Below are positions 8,704 through 17,255 of a stretch of DNA of 62,772 nt, in pieces. This DNA comes from CAYSPT01 sp964432985 (GTDB lineage Bacteria; Muiribacteriota; CAYSPT01): assembly GCA_964432985.1 (NCBI GenBank), contig CAYSPT010000031.1, positions 1-62,772 on the forward strand, read 5' to 3'. Each line of letters begins with the position of its first letter. Positions within the stretch are counted from its first letter, which is position 1. Under the pieces are notes generated by a model. The model ran no database searches. It was not told the DNA's origin and worked only from the letters and a program-made list of their open reading frames with translations. A program made the translations under genes and the position numbers.

Positions 8704-8770
8704 TTGACGAGTGAGTGACTGTTGCCAGACTGCAGCAGATGTTGACAGGCTGCAATGGGTATTGACAGAT
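8704..8770 (+). repeat. Phased ~20-bp direct repeats upstream of arginine decarboxylase
   Basis: Imperfect 20-bp units begin at 8721 (GTTGCCAGACTGCAGCAGAT), 8741 (GTTGACAGGCTGCAATGGGT) and 8761 (ATTGACAGAT...), with a weaker unit at 8703 (GTTGACGAGTG). The TTGMC words sit 18-20 bp apart, about two helical turns. This is the layout of an operator array or of stacked -35-like boxes. The last unit runs into the ribosome site of the decarboxylase gene. Confidence 0.55.
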
Positions 8771-8783
8771 GGAGGTAGTATTC

Positions 8784-9329
8784 GTGGTTCCGAGTAGACT
8801 TTTTCTGACCAAGGGAGTCGGGGTGGCCAGGGAAAAACTGACATCGTTGGAGACGGCTCTCCGCAACGCTGGTATAGCCGAGTTCAACCTGGTCAAGGTG
8901 TCGAGTATATTTCCCCCGAAGTGCAAGATGATTACGAAAAAGAAGGGCCTCAGCCTGTTATCCCCCGGCGAGATTGTATACTGTGTTCTGAGCGAAAACG
9001 CCACCAACGAAGCCAGCAGGTTGATAGCGGCATCCATCGGGGTGGCCATTCCGGCAGAAACTACCCGGCACGGGTACATCAGCGAGCACCACTGCTTCGG
9101 ACTCCCCGATGAGGTAGTAGGTGATTACGCCGAGGACCTGGCCGCCATGATGCTGGCCTCCACACTGGGCATCAAGTATGATGAAAATGTCCACTGGGAC
9201 GAGCGCAAGGAGATATGGAAGTTCAGCAAAAACCAGATTGTAAAAACAAGAAACGTCACCCAGTCGGCTCTCGGAAAGAAAGACGGGTTGTGGACGACGG
9301 TACTGGCTTCCGCCGTATTCATTCCCTGA
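8784..9329 (+). CDS. pdaD: Pyruvoyl-dependent arginine decarboxylase
   Basis: Converts arginine to agmatine and CO2, either for polyamine synthesis or acid resistance. The 181-residue product matches the PvlArgDC family: VPSRLFLTKGVGVAREKL at the start, LVKVSSIFPPKCK, then ENATNEASRLIAASIGVAIP and GYISEHHCFG. The family self-cleaves at the Ser-Ser pair in VSSIFPP, and the second Ser becomes the pyruvoyl cofactor. I place the start at GTG 8784, because GGAGG ends 8 nt before it and the family typically starts MVPKK.FFTKG. The alternative ATG 8769 lacks a ribosome site. No other polyamine gene is nearby. Confidence 0.93.
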   Translation: MVPSRLFLTKGVGVAREKLTSLETALRNAGIAEFNLVKVSSIFPPKCKMITKKKGLSLLSPGEIVYCVLSENATNEASRLIAASIGVAIPAETTRHGYISEHHCFGLPDEVVGDYAEDLAAMMLASTLGIKYDENVHWDERKEIWKFSKNQIVKTRNVTQSALGKKDGLWTTVLASAVFIP

Positions 9330-11044
9330 TAGTGCTGATTCTGCTGTCCGTTTGCTGGATGGTTGCCGTGGTGTGCCCGGCTGCCGCCCAGGACAGTGAA
9401 ATAAGCGTTTCTCCTGAAGACCGGGATCAAGACCAGGATCAAGACCGGGAGCTGTCCCGGGCCCTCTCCGCCCTGGATCTTGCCCCTGTCACGAAGCTCA
9501 CTCCGGGTGATGATTACCGGTACCTGGTTACCAGGCTCGTTCAAAAAGGGCGAAGAGAAGAAGCCCTGATAATGGCCCGGGCGGTAGACAATCCCCGATT
9601 GAGAAACGGTGTGGTGTGGTCCCTCCTGGAAGAGTTGACTTTGGTCGGGGACTGCGACCGGTTTATCACCGTCCTGGTGGAGAACATGAACACGCAGTGC
9701 GTCCGTGATCTGCTCATTGAGAACGTGTACTTGAAGTTCTTTCTCAAACGGCTCTACCTGATGGATTTACCGGGACTTTTTCTCAGGAGCCGTTCGGCGG
9801 ACCTCATCGGGATAGTCCAACGGTTCACGGAAGAAGGAGCCTACATGGTTCAGGCGCATTTCATTACCGGATTTCTCCACCGGCAGACCGGCCGATTCGA
9901 CCTGTCCATCGAGTCGTTCAACCAGGCGCTGGCCATCGACGAAACATTTGCCCTGGCTCATTTCTTCCTGGCACTGAGCCGGATAGAAACCGGTGATTTC
10001 GAGGCTTCTCTCGAGTCCGTCCGCCGGGCCATCAGCCTGGAACCTGGCAATGATGATTTTTTGGACATCATTCCCGCGCTGCAGATGGTTACCTGGCGGT
10101 TTGACGAAGCCGGAGAATCGTACCGGGCAGATGGGGACCATACCGGCCTGGTGTGGGTCGCGCTGGCCCAGTTCGACATCGAGCAGTTGTTTAAGCTGAT
10201 CAAGGGTAAATACGGGGCACAAGCCAAGGGTCTGGCGCTTTCAATAGTTATGTTTTTGGGATCTATTCCGTTCCTTCTCGGAACGGGTTACCTGCTGGTT
10301 TACCGCAGACAAAATCGTGTTCAGGGACTACCCCTGTACTCCTGGCCCTCGTTACTGCTCTTGAGCGCTCTTCTTCTCGGTATCACCATGGTGGTGTTTT
10401 TGCTTGTCTCCCTGGTTGTATACCACTCTCCGTATGTTTTCATGTTTCCCAAACTCTGTCTCAGGGTGTTTCTCATTACATACTTGATAGCAGCCGTCCT
10501 GTGGCCAATAATCGTATTGAGCTTTGCCTTCAAGAAAAAGAGAGAATCAAAAAAAGGAGAAACTCCGGCCCTGTTTAGGCTCAAAATATCACACCTGGCC
10601 TCCGGGACGTTTTTCGGTTTCATCCTGTACGGCATGACCTGGGTTATGGATAAGATCGTTCCGCACCTCCAGAGGTATCTGCCCGATATTCTCATCCAGA
10701 CCAGGGTAGAAGAGCAAATCATGCGTTCGCTCATGGGATCCGGCGATTTTATTCTCCTGGTGGTGGTGGTGGTGATCGCCGCTCCGTTGCTGGAGGAGAC
10801 GTTTTTCAGAGGAGTGCTGCAGGGGACGGTAGAGGCGTCCCTGGGAACTGCTGTGGCCATCGTGCTGTCAAGCGGCATTTTCGCCGTGGTCCATATGCGG
10901 GCCATCGTGCAGCTGTTTGTCATGGGCCTGGTCCTGGCCTGGTTGTTTCACCGCTCCCGCAACCTGGCGGTCCCCATCGTCGCCCACGCCGTCAGCAACG
11001 GACTCACTATTCTAGTAGCACTCTCCAGCTCCGCCGTCATGTAG
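9290..11044 (+). CDS. TPR-containing CPBP (CAAX-like) intramembrane protease
   Basis: About 584 residues. An N-terminal signal or anchor helix (SLIVLILLSVCWMVAVV) is followed by a charged region (RDQDQDQDREL), then a soluble helical part with TPR-like units (QTGRFDLSIESFNQALAIDE; ETGDFEASLESVRRAISLEP). The C-terminal half is polytopic and carries all three motifs of the CPBP/ABI family: EETFFRG (about residue 501), FAVVH (about 533) and HAVSN (about 565). These proteases cleave membrane or prenylated substrates. The start is uncertain: GTG 9290 is chosen (weak GGAAAG upstream), overlapping the decarboxylase gene by 40 bp, and ATG 9215 is possible. Substrate unknown. Confidence 0.85.
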   Translation: MDDGTGFRRIHSLIVLILLSVCWMVAVVCPAAAQDSEISVSPEDRDQDQDQDRELSRALSALDLAPVTKLTPGDDYRYLVTRLVQKGRREEALIMARAVDNPRLRNGVVWSLLEELTLVGDCDRFITVLVENMNTQCVRDLLIENVYLKFFLKRLYLMDLPGLFLRSRSADLIGIVQRFTEEGAYMVQAHFITGFLHRQTGRFDLSIESFNQALAIDETFALAHFFLALSRIETGDFEASLESVRRAISLEPGNDDFLDIIPALQMVTWRFDEAGESYRADGDHTGLVWVALAQFDIEQLFKLIKGKYGAQAKGLALSIVMFLGSIPFLLGTGYLLVYRRQNRVQGLPLYSWPSLLLLSALLLGITMVVFLLVSLVVYHSPYVFMFPKLCLRVFLITYLIAAVLWPIIVLSFAFKKKRESKKGETPALFRLKISHLASGTFFGFILYGMTWVMDKIVPHLQRYLPDILIQTRVEEQIMRSLMGSGDFILLVVVVVIAAPLLEETFFRGVLQGTVEASLGTAVAIVLSSGIFAVVHMRAIVQLFVMGLVLAWLFHRSRNLAVPIVAHAVSNGLTILVALSSSAVM

Positions 11045-11104
11045 GGGTCAGGTCTCAACATTTGACACTTGGGGTTTTGTCAAATGTTGAGACCTGACCC
11101 CTAC
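11041..11104. repeat. Perfect 27-bp inverted repeat, REP-like, likely bidirectional terminator
   Basis: Left arm 11041-11067 (GTAGGGGTCAGGTCTCAACA then TTTGACA) is perfectly complementary to right arm 11078-11104, with a 10-nt loop. It lies between two convergent genes and includes the stop codon of the protease gene. The GGGGTCAGG...TTGACA pattern recurs in diverged form at 50196-50233 and 54355-54398. A strong hairpin between convergent genes would stop or stabilise transcripts from both sides. I know such GGGGTCAGG-type palindromes as dispersed repeats in other bacteria, from memory only. Confidence 0.85.
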
Positions 11105-11118
11105 TCCGTACGCCGGAT

Positions 11119-14100
11119 TTACTCCGGCGAGGTGTCATAGCGGATGACGCTGCCGCTGAAGTTCAGTCCGAGCTGGGATTGGTACGGAGAAAAGTAGAGG
11201 TACCGGCCGTCGCTGGCGGAGTACTTGTACCCCTTGGTGTCGAGCCCATCGGTGGAACCGATGTCGTAGCCCGACCAGCTGGCGGCCGAATCGAAGTCAC
11301 CCCCTGTGTCGTACCTCAGCACCCGGCCGTGGTAGACGTTGTTTTCACCGCTGTAGGGCACGAAGTAGATATACGGATCCTTGTACTCCGCCCCCACGAA
11401 TCCGCTGGTGTCCAGCCCGTCGGTATACCCGGCGTCGTAAGCTTCCCAGCTCCCGGCGGCGTCGAAATCGCCGGTGGTGTCGTACCGAAGCACCCGTCCG
11501 TGCCGCCCATCGGCATCCCTGAACGGGACGTAGTAGATGTAGCGGCTGCCGTCGTAGACCGCGCCCTTGTAACCCACGGTGCTCAAGCTGTCGGTGGAAC
11601 CGGCGTCGTAGCTTTCCCAGCTCCCGGCGGTGTCAAAGCCGCCCTGGGTGTCGTACCGAAGCGCTCGGGCGTGGAACTCCGTGCCGTCGTGGAAGGGTGC
11701 GTAGTAGATGTACCGGCCGTCGAAGGCGCCTCCGTAATATCCCTGCGTGGTCAGTGAGCCGGTGCTTCCCGCATCGTAGGCGTCCCAGCTGGAGGCGGAG
11801 GAAAAGGTGCCCTGGGTGTCCAGCCGCAGCGCTTTTCCGTGGCCGTAAGGATCGTAGCCGAAGGGCACGAAGTAGACGTAGCGGCTGCCGTCGTAGACCG
11901 CCCCGTCGTATCCCAGCATATTCGTCACCCCGTCGGTCCCCTCGGCGTCGTAAGCATCCCAGCTGGAAGCGGCGTCGAAATCACCCTGGGTGTCGTAGCG
12001 AAGCACCCGGGCGTGGCGGACCGACTCGTCGGCGAATGGCACGAAATAGACGTAGCGGCTGCCGTCGTACACCGCGCCGGCGTACCCCACCGAGGCCAGG
12101 CTGTCGGTGCTTCCCGCGTCGTAGCTTTCGTAGCTGCCGGCGCTGTCGAAAGCTTGGGTGGTATCGTAGCGCAGGGCTATCCCGTGAAACCCGTCGGAGG
12201 ACTTGCAGGGGGCGTAGTAGATATACTGCCCGTCGAAGGCCACCCCGAAGTACCCGGTAGTGTTCAAGCTGCCGATGGAGCTGGCGTCGAAAGCCTCCCA
12301 GTTGGCGGCGGTCTTGAAAGGATCGGCGGTGGTGGCGGTGCCGTGCTGGGTGTTGACGGTGCTCGAAAAGGTGCCCACCGTGCAGTTGGAGGTGGTGGTG
12401 ATGACCGAATTGGCGATCCCCGATGTGATCGAGCCCGGGCTTGACGACAGGTCGGTGCGCACCAGGGTGGAGGACAGGTCGGTAACCGTGGTCGTGGAAT
12501 CGCGGTCCAGCGATCCGCAGTCGCCGTTGGCCGCCAGCTTCAGCAGCCAGCAGTCCATGTCCCCGGCTCCAAAGGAGTAGGTGTAACCTCCCACCAGGTA
12601 GCCGCCGTCCGCGGTGGGCTGCATCCCCAGGACATATTCCATCCAGGTGCCACCGAAGGCCTTCTCCCACTCCACGCCGCCGCCGGAGTCGGTCTTGACC
12701 ACCCAGTAGTCGATGCTCCCCACTGCGTGTGACGAGCCCTTGCCGCCGAACACGTAGCCCCCGTCGGCGGTCTGCTGCAGCGAGTAGATCTTGTCATACT
12801 TGTCCGTACCGTAACTCTTCGCCCATTCGATGTTCTGTCCGGAGTCCAGCTTCACCACTAAAAAATCGTGGTCCTCGGTCACCGGCGGGTGCTGGGCTTC
12901 GGTCTCGTAAACCAGTGACAGGTGCCCGCCAAACACCACTCCCCCGTCGGCGGTCTCCTGGACGCACATGGGGATGTCCAGCTTCCCCTGCCCGTAAGCG
13001 TAGTGCCAGTTCATGGTGAGACTGCTGGTGAGCTTCAGTATCCAGCAGTCGGTGTTCCCCTGGCCGGCAGACTCGGTCTGAGCGGCTATCAAAAATCCTC
13101 CGTCATCAGCAGTCTGGATGAACTTCAGCGCGTCGGTCTCGTCACCGCCCAGGCGGCGATTGGCCATGAGTGTCCCGGTGGAGCTGATCTTGACAACCCA
13201 CAGGTCGTGGTCGCTTTCCCCGTAGCTGGTGGTGTACCCGGCGGCCACGAAACCGCCGGCGGGGATCTCCTTGATGGAAGACAACAGCTCATCGCCAGTG
13301 CCGCCGTAGGCTTTCTGCCACGTAACGGCGCCGGTTGCATCCAGCTTCAGCACCCAGAAGTCCTTGCCGCCTGCCCCGTAGGACTCGGTGTAGGCACCAA
13401 CGATGTAGCCCCCGTCGGAGGTCTGCTGGATGCCCCGGCCGTGTTCCAGCCCGGTGCCGCCGTAGGTCTTTTCCCACCCGATGGTGCCGTCGGCGTTGTA
13501 TTTCTGTACCAGGACGTCGTCATCACCCGCGCCGGAGGTATCGGTGAAACCGGCGGTGACAAATCCCCCGTCGTCGGTCTGGCAGATGTAATGGATAACA
13601 TCACCGCCGCTGCCGCCATAGGTCCGGGCCCAGGGAGTGGCGGCGCTCAGCTCATCGGTGTTGGTGTCGGTGTTGCCGGCTTCGTCCTGCGCGCGCACCA
13701 CGAAGTAGTGTATTTCGCCGTCCTCCAGGCCCGTCACCTGGCAGGAGGTAACTCCGGCGGAGGTGGTGTAGTCGGCCGTGTCGAAGCTCTGACCGCCGGA
13801 AGTGGACGCCCGGTAGACCAGGTATACCATGTCGCCGGGATCGGTGAAGTCGTCGGTGGCGGCGCTCCATCCCAGGTCCACCGTGCCGCTATCTGGCACC
13901 GACGCCGAAGTGACACCGTCGAAAGCCGGGGCGGTGTCTTTCACCAGGGTGAACTCGTAGGTCCCGGCCCCGGCGCGGTACTTGTCGGAGATGAACAGGT
14001 AGTAGGTCCCGGTGTAGGTCAGGGTGTGGGTCAGCGTCCCGGAATAGGAGTTCACCAGGTGGCCCCCGGCGGAGGTGTACAGGTACATGCTGGGCACGAA

Positions 14101-16128
14101 GTCGCCAATGACATCAGTCAGGTCCTCGAAGGTCACGTGCACGTGGTCTCCGGACACACCGGTGAAAGAATAAGCCCGGGGCTGGGTGATGGAGTCGATG
14201 CTGCCGCTTTCGGTCTCGCCGTAGGCGGTGGCTGTCACATCGGCCGGGTTGTTCTTGCGCTGAAGGGTGAACTCGTAGGTACCGGTACCGTCGCTGTCCA
14301 GGTCTGAAATGAACAGGTAGACATCGCCGCTTTGGGACACCTGGGCAGTGAGCACGCCGTCGTCGCAGTCGTCGATGGCGGTACCGTCGGCGTCGTACAG
14401 GTGGGCCCACGCCCCGAAGGTGCCCGAGGTAGTGGACAGGTCCGCGAACCGCACGTAGACCACGTCGTTGGCTTCCACCGTGAAACCGTAGGGGACCATG
14501 TCGGTGACATCGTCGATGGTCCCGGTGACGGTCTGGCCGAAGTCAACTTCCGTTAAGCCAACCGGATCGTTCATCCGCTGCAGGGTCAGCTCGTAGTCCC
14601 CGGTGTCGGTGTAGTCATCGTCGCGTATCACGAACTTGTAGGATCCGGCGCTCGTCATCTGGTAGTGCAGCGAGCCCGTAGACGAGGTGGCCACCGGCGT
14701 ACCCTCACCGTCCACCAGGGCGACGAAGGGCGAGAGATCGCCGTCGGTGGTCCCGAAGTACAGGTGCAGTGTCTCCCCGGTGATACCGGTCAGCAGGTAG
14801 TAGTCCAGCTCGTCGGCGAAGTCGATGCCCCCGGTCAGGGTATCGCCGTAGGCTGCATCGGTGAAACCGGAAGGCGGATCGAAGACGGTCTCGTTTTCCA
14901 TCTTGAGCTGGTAGGCGTAGGGGACCGATACCGAGGTGAGGGTGTTGAACCGCTCCGGGATGGTCGGGTCGTACACCCGGACTCCCTCGGAGTAGTAGCC
15001 CCGGGCGATGATTATATCGTCCTTGATGGATGAGAAAAAGTCTATCGAGTTTTGCTGTATCGTGCCGTAATAGGGGATCACGTTCCAGCCGTCGTGAAGC
15101 GTTAGCTGCGTTTCGTAGTCTATATCCGTCCCGGTGGCCGAAGCCGTGTCCTCGGACGCCATCTTGAGCTGGTAGCCGAAGCCCACCGTCACATCGGTGA
15201 GGGTGTTGAACCGCTCGGGGATAGAAGGGTCAAAGACCGTAACGCCGCCGGTTGTGTACTGGCGGGCGATGGTCAGGTTATCGGTGACATCCGCAAACAC
15301 CGTGGAGAATCCCGTCTCGCCGGGCGCGACGTTCACCGTGACGCAGTTCCACCCGTCGTGCAGCGCGGCCGACCAGGCCTGGTCGCCTCCTCCTCCCAGC
15401 AGCTTGATCCTCCGGCTCGAACCTTTCATGAACACCACCGAATCGGGCGAGGTGCCGGTGCGCTGGCCATTTATAAAGAAGTACAGGGAGTCGTCCTCCG
15501 CGGCAGCGTTTCCAACCGTGACGGCGTACTCTCCCTCCCGCTGAACAGCGCTGCTGCCCGCTGTGAGGGAGTACTCTCCCTCCCGCTGAACGATATGAAG
15601 CCCGCGCAGCTCACCGCGTTCGTTTACAACGGTTATCACGTCGCCGGGAAGGGCACGGTCGCCGAAATAGTCGACGTCTCCGTACACCACGCAGGTGTCT
15701 TCGAAATCCGGCAGGACGGGCGCTGCTTCCAGCGCCAGGTCGGCGGAATAGGAATCAGATGAAAAAACAACTGTTTCCGTATGGGGATAGTAACCGACGG
15801 TGTCGGACAAGTACATGCAAGCCCGGAGCGTCCAGTCCGACGAGGCGTCGTAGACGAAAAACGAAAACGTACCGTCTGCGGTAACCTGCTCCTCTGATAA
15901 GGCGCCGTTTCTGTATAGCTGAACCGTGGCGCCATCGGGTGAGACGGTGCCGGAGATATGGTAGAAAGCCGGGCCTTCAGTGGAAATCCCGCCTGCAGCA
16001 GGGGATCCGGCTTCGTTTAACTGGGATTCACCGGGGGAGTCCACGTCGCTGACATTGCACCCGATAACCAGCGCGGCAATGGCCAGAACAACCAGGACAA
16101 AAGATAGGAATTTTCTCACCGGAAACAT
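11119..16128 (-). CDS. Large lipoprotein with PPC domains and two predicted beta-propellers
   Basis: Predicted 1,669 residues with a lipoprotein signal (FVLVVLAIAALVIGC). In order: an Ig-like unit (SGTVSPDGATVQLYRNG), the extracellular module shared with the two upstream genes (ends DSLYFFINGQRTG), two ~70-residue repeats (LHDGWN... PERFNTLT), three PPC-type domains (YGETESGSIDSITQPRAYSF), one fibronectin-III domain, seven 'YGG' blades (TYGGTGLEHGRGIQQTSDGG) and seven 'RYDT' blades (GYKGAVYDGSRYIYYVPF). Each set of seven could form one propeller. ATG 16128 is preferred to GTG 16140 on ribosome-site spacing. It is probably displayed on the outer membrane as an adhesin or binding platform. Ligand unknown. 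Confidence 0.85.
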   Translation of the reverse strand: MFPVRKFLSFVLVVLAIAALVIGCNVSDVDSPGESQLNEAGSPAAGGISTEGPAFYHISGTVSPDGATVQLYRNGALSEEQVTADGTFSFFVYDASSDWTLRACMYLSDTVGYYPHTETVVFSSDSYSADLALEAAPVLPDFEDTCVVYGDVDYFGDRALPGDVITVVNERGELRGLHIVQREGEYSLTAGSSAVQREGEYAVTVGNAAAEDDSLYFFINGQRTGTSPDSVVFMKGSSRRIKLLGGGGDQAWSAALHDGWNCVTVNVAPGETGFSTVFADVTDNLTIARQYTTGGVTVFDPSIPERFNTLTDVTVGFGYQLKMASEDTASATGTDIDYETQLTLHDGWNVIPYYGTIQQNSIDFFSSIKDDIIIARGYYSEGVRVYDPTIPERFNTLTSVSVPYAYQLKMENETVFDPPSGFTDAAYGDTLTGGIDFADELDYYLLTGITGETLHLYFGTTDGDLSPFVALVDGEGTPVATSSTGSLHYQMTSAGSYKFVIRDDDYTDTGDYELTLQRMNDPVGLTEVDFGQTVTGTIDDVTDMVPYGFTVEANDVVYVRFADLSTTSGTFGAWAHLYDADGTAIDDCDDGVLTAQVSQSGDVYLFISDLDSDGTGTYEFTLQRKNNPADVTATAYGETESGSIDSITQPRAYSFTGVSGDHVHVTFEDLTDVIGDFVPSMYLYTSAGGHLVNSYSGTLTHTLTYTGTYYLFISDKYRAGAGTYEFTLVKDTAPAFDGVTSASVPDSGTVDLGWSAATDDFTDPGDMVYLVYRASTSGGQSFDTADYTTSAGVTSCQVTGLEDGEIHYFVVRAQDEAGNTDTNTDELSAATPWARTYGGSGGDVIHYICQTDDGGFVTAGFTDTSGAGDDDVLVQKYNADGTIGWEKTYGGTGLEHGRGIQQTSDGGYIVGAYTESYGAGGKDFWVLKLDATGAVTWQKAYGGTGDELLSSIKEIPAGGFVAAGYTTSYGESDHDLWVVKISSTGTLMANRRLGGDETDALKFIQTADDGGFLIAAQTESAGQGNTDCWILKLTSSLTMNWHYAYGQGKLDIPMCVQETADGGVVFGGHLSLVYETEAQHPPVTEDHDFLVVKLDSGQNIEWAKSYGTDKYDKIYSLQQTADGGYVFGGKGSSHAVGSIDYWVVKTDSGGGVEWEKAFGGTWMEYVLGMQPTADGGYLVGGYTYSFGAGDMDCWLLKLAANGDCGSLDRDSTTTVTDLSSTLVRTDLSSSPGSITSGIANSVITTTSNCTVGTFSSTVNTQHGTATTADPFKTAANWEAFDASSIGSLNTTGYFGVAFDGQYIYYAPCKSSDGFHGIALRYDTTQAFDSAGSYESYDAGSTDSLASVGYAGAVYDGSRYVYFVPFADESVRHARVLRYDTQGDFDAASSWDAYDAEGTDGVTNMLGYDGAVYDGSRYVYFVPFGYDPYGHGKALRLDTQGTFSSASSWDAYDAGSTGSLTTQGYYGGAFDGRYIYYAPFHDGTEFHARALRYDTQGGFDTAGSWESYDAGSTDSLSTVGYKGAVYDGSRYIYYVPFRDADGRHGRVLRYDTTGDFDAAGSWEAYDAGYTDGLDTSGFVGAEYKDPYIYFVPYSGENNVYHGRVLRYDTGGDFDSAASWSGYDIGSTDGLDTKGYKYSASDGRYLYFSPYQSQLGLNFSGSVIRYDTSPE
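15526..15591 (-). repeat. 45-bp in-frame tandem duplication within the propeller lipoprotein
   Basis: The 21-bp word at 15526-15546 recurs exactly at 15571-15591, offset 45 bp (15 codons). It doubles a VQREGEY... segment inside the shared extracellular module, which is a single copy in the other two proteins. Confidence 0.85.
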
Positions 16129-16332
16129 CACCTCGCACACCCTTACTTTCCACGCTTCCTGCTCAGAGGGAGGGACGGTTCAGCCAAGTTACTGAATCAT
16201 GTACTACAGGCTTCTAGAAAGATATGACATTCTAGGGTATCTCATCGTTCAGTGCCTTACAGCCCACTACAATGCACAACACCGTTCCGTGTCACCTTTC
16301 CCACCCTCTGGTTTTGTGAGCATAGAAAACTT

Positions 16333-16362
16333 GGAGATAATTCTCTTTATTTTGTTATCTCC
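16333..16362 (-). terminator. Possible terminator after the small Ig-like gene
   Basis: GGAGATAA (16333-16340) and TTATCTCC (16355-16362) form an 8-bp stem. Read on the minus strand it follows the 16397-17131 gene and is trailed by CCAAGTTTTC. The stem is AT-rich and the U-tract short, so this is a weak call. The rest of 16129-16396 is AT-rich and probably holds the promoter of the propeller lipoprotein gene; I see nothing else in it. Confidence 0.35.
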
Positions 16363-16396
16363 TTTTGTCAAACATTACAATCTGGTATCTCTACGG

Positions 16397-17131
16397 TTAC
16401 TCAACATTCAGTAAGAAAGATAATTCCTGATCGATCTCCATCGTATTGCCCCACAGGTCGGTGATGTCTTTGTTCACCGTCAGGAAATAGGTGACGTTTT
16501 TCTGCAGGGCATCGGTATTCAACACTACCGTTTCGGGTTTCTTCTGCACCGTCGCTTTATAGATTTTTATTTCGTTGTCTTCCGCGTCCCGGATAGCGTA
16601 GTGGGCGGTGTCGCTGCCCGTGGTGTCGTCTACGGATTCACTGAAGGTTACGGACAGGTGGATGGGGCTGAGCGCCTTCGCACCTGTCACGGCGGGAGCG
16701 GTAGTGTCGGGGGCGCCGATCTGCAAATCCACCTTCAGGACCGCTCCGTCTTTGGTGAACAGGACCGGTTCTTCGTTCAGGACCGTGGCCGGGACGCCGT
16801 CGATGAAAAAGCACAGGCGGTCACCCGGGCGCGCCCCTTCATCGATACCCCTGGTGGTGCGGTCGTCAGCGAAGATGTTCATCAGTCCGAAATAGCCCCG
16901 GGCGGTGACTTCGTACTGCCCGCAGATGGTCCCGTCGGGATCGTAGGCCTTGACCAGCGAACCGACGGGGACGTTTCCGCCGTCGACGCTCGCCCGGCCG
17001 TAGACGTGGATCATCTCCCGGGTGACGGTGGGGGCCGGCGCTTCACCTGCAGCGGAAATAGACGGAAAGACCGCCATGACTATGATTGTCAGGGCCACAA
17101 CGGACAACTGACGCGTAAATGCCGATTTCAT
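16397..17131 (-). CDS. Small secreted protein: shared module plus SbsA-like Ig domain
   Basis: 244 residues with a signal peptide (LSVVALTIIVMAVFPSISAA). Residues about 40-135 form the extracellular module shared with both neighbours (IHVYGRASVDGGNVPVGSLV; GDRLCFFIDGVPATV). Residues about 140-244 resemble a bacterial SbsA-type Ig-like domain (TTAPAVTGAKALSPIHLSVT; DALQKNVTYFLTVNKDITDL). An AAGGAG lies 10 nt before ATG 17131. No lipobox, anchor or enzyme motif is seen. It may be a free periplasmic or extracellular partner of the two large lipoproteins carrying the same module, which is inference. Confidence 0.75.
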   Translation of the reverse strand: MKSAFTRQLSVVALTIIVMAVFPSISAAGEAPAPTVTREMIHVYGRASVDGGNVPVGSLVKAYDPDGTICGQYEVTARGYFGLMNIFADDRTTRGIDEGARPGDRLCFFIDGVPATVLNEEPVLFTKDGAVLKVDLQIGAPDTTAPAVTGAKALSPIHLSVTFSESVDDTTGSDTAHYAIRDAEDNEIKIYKATVQKKPETVVLNTDALQKNVTYFLTVNKDITDLWGNTMEIDQELSFLLNVE

Positions 17132-17255
17132 AATGAACGCTCTCCTTCATGTAACGCAGTTTTACTGGTATGTGCTGTGTACTCTCGTTTTCCTTTCCGG
17201 AGCTGACACGAATGAATGGTCTGGTTTAAAACCGGACCAGTGGTTCTCTCCTTAC

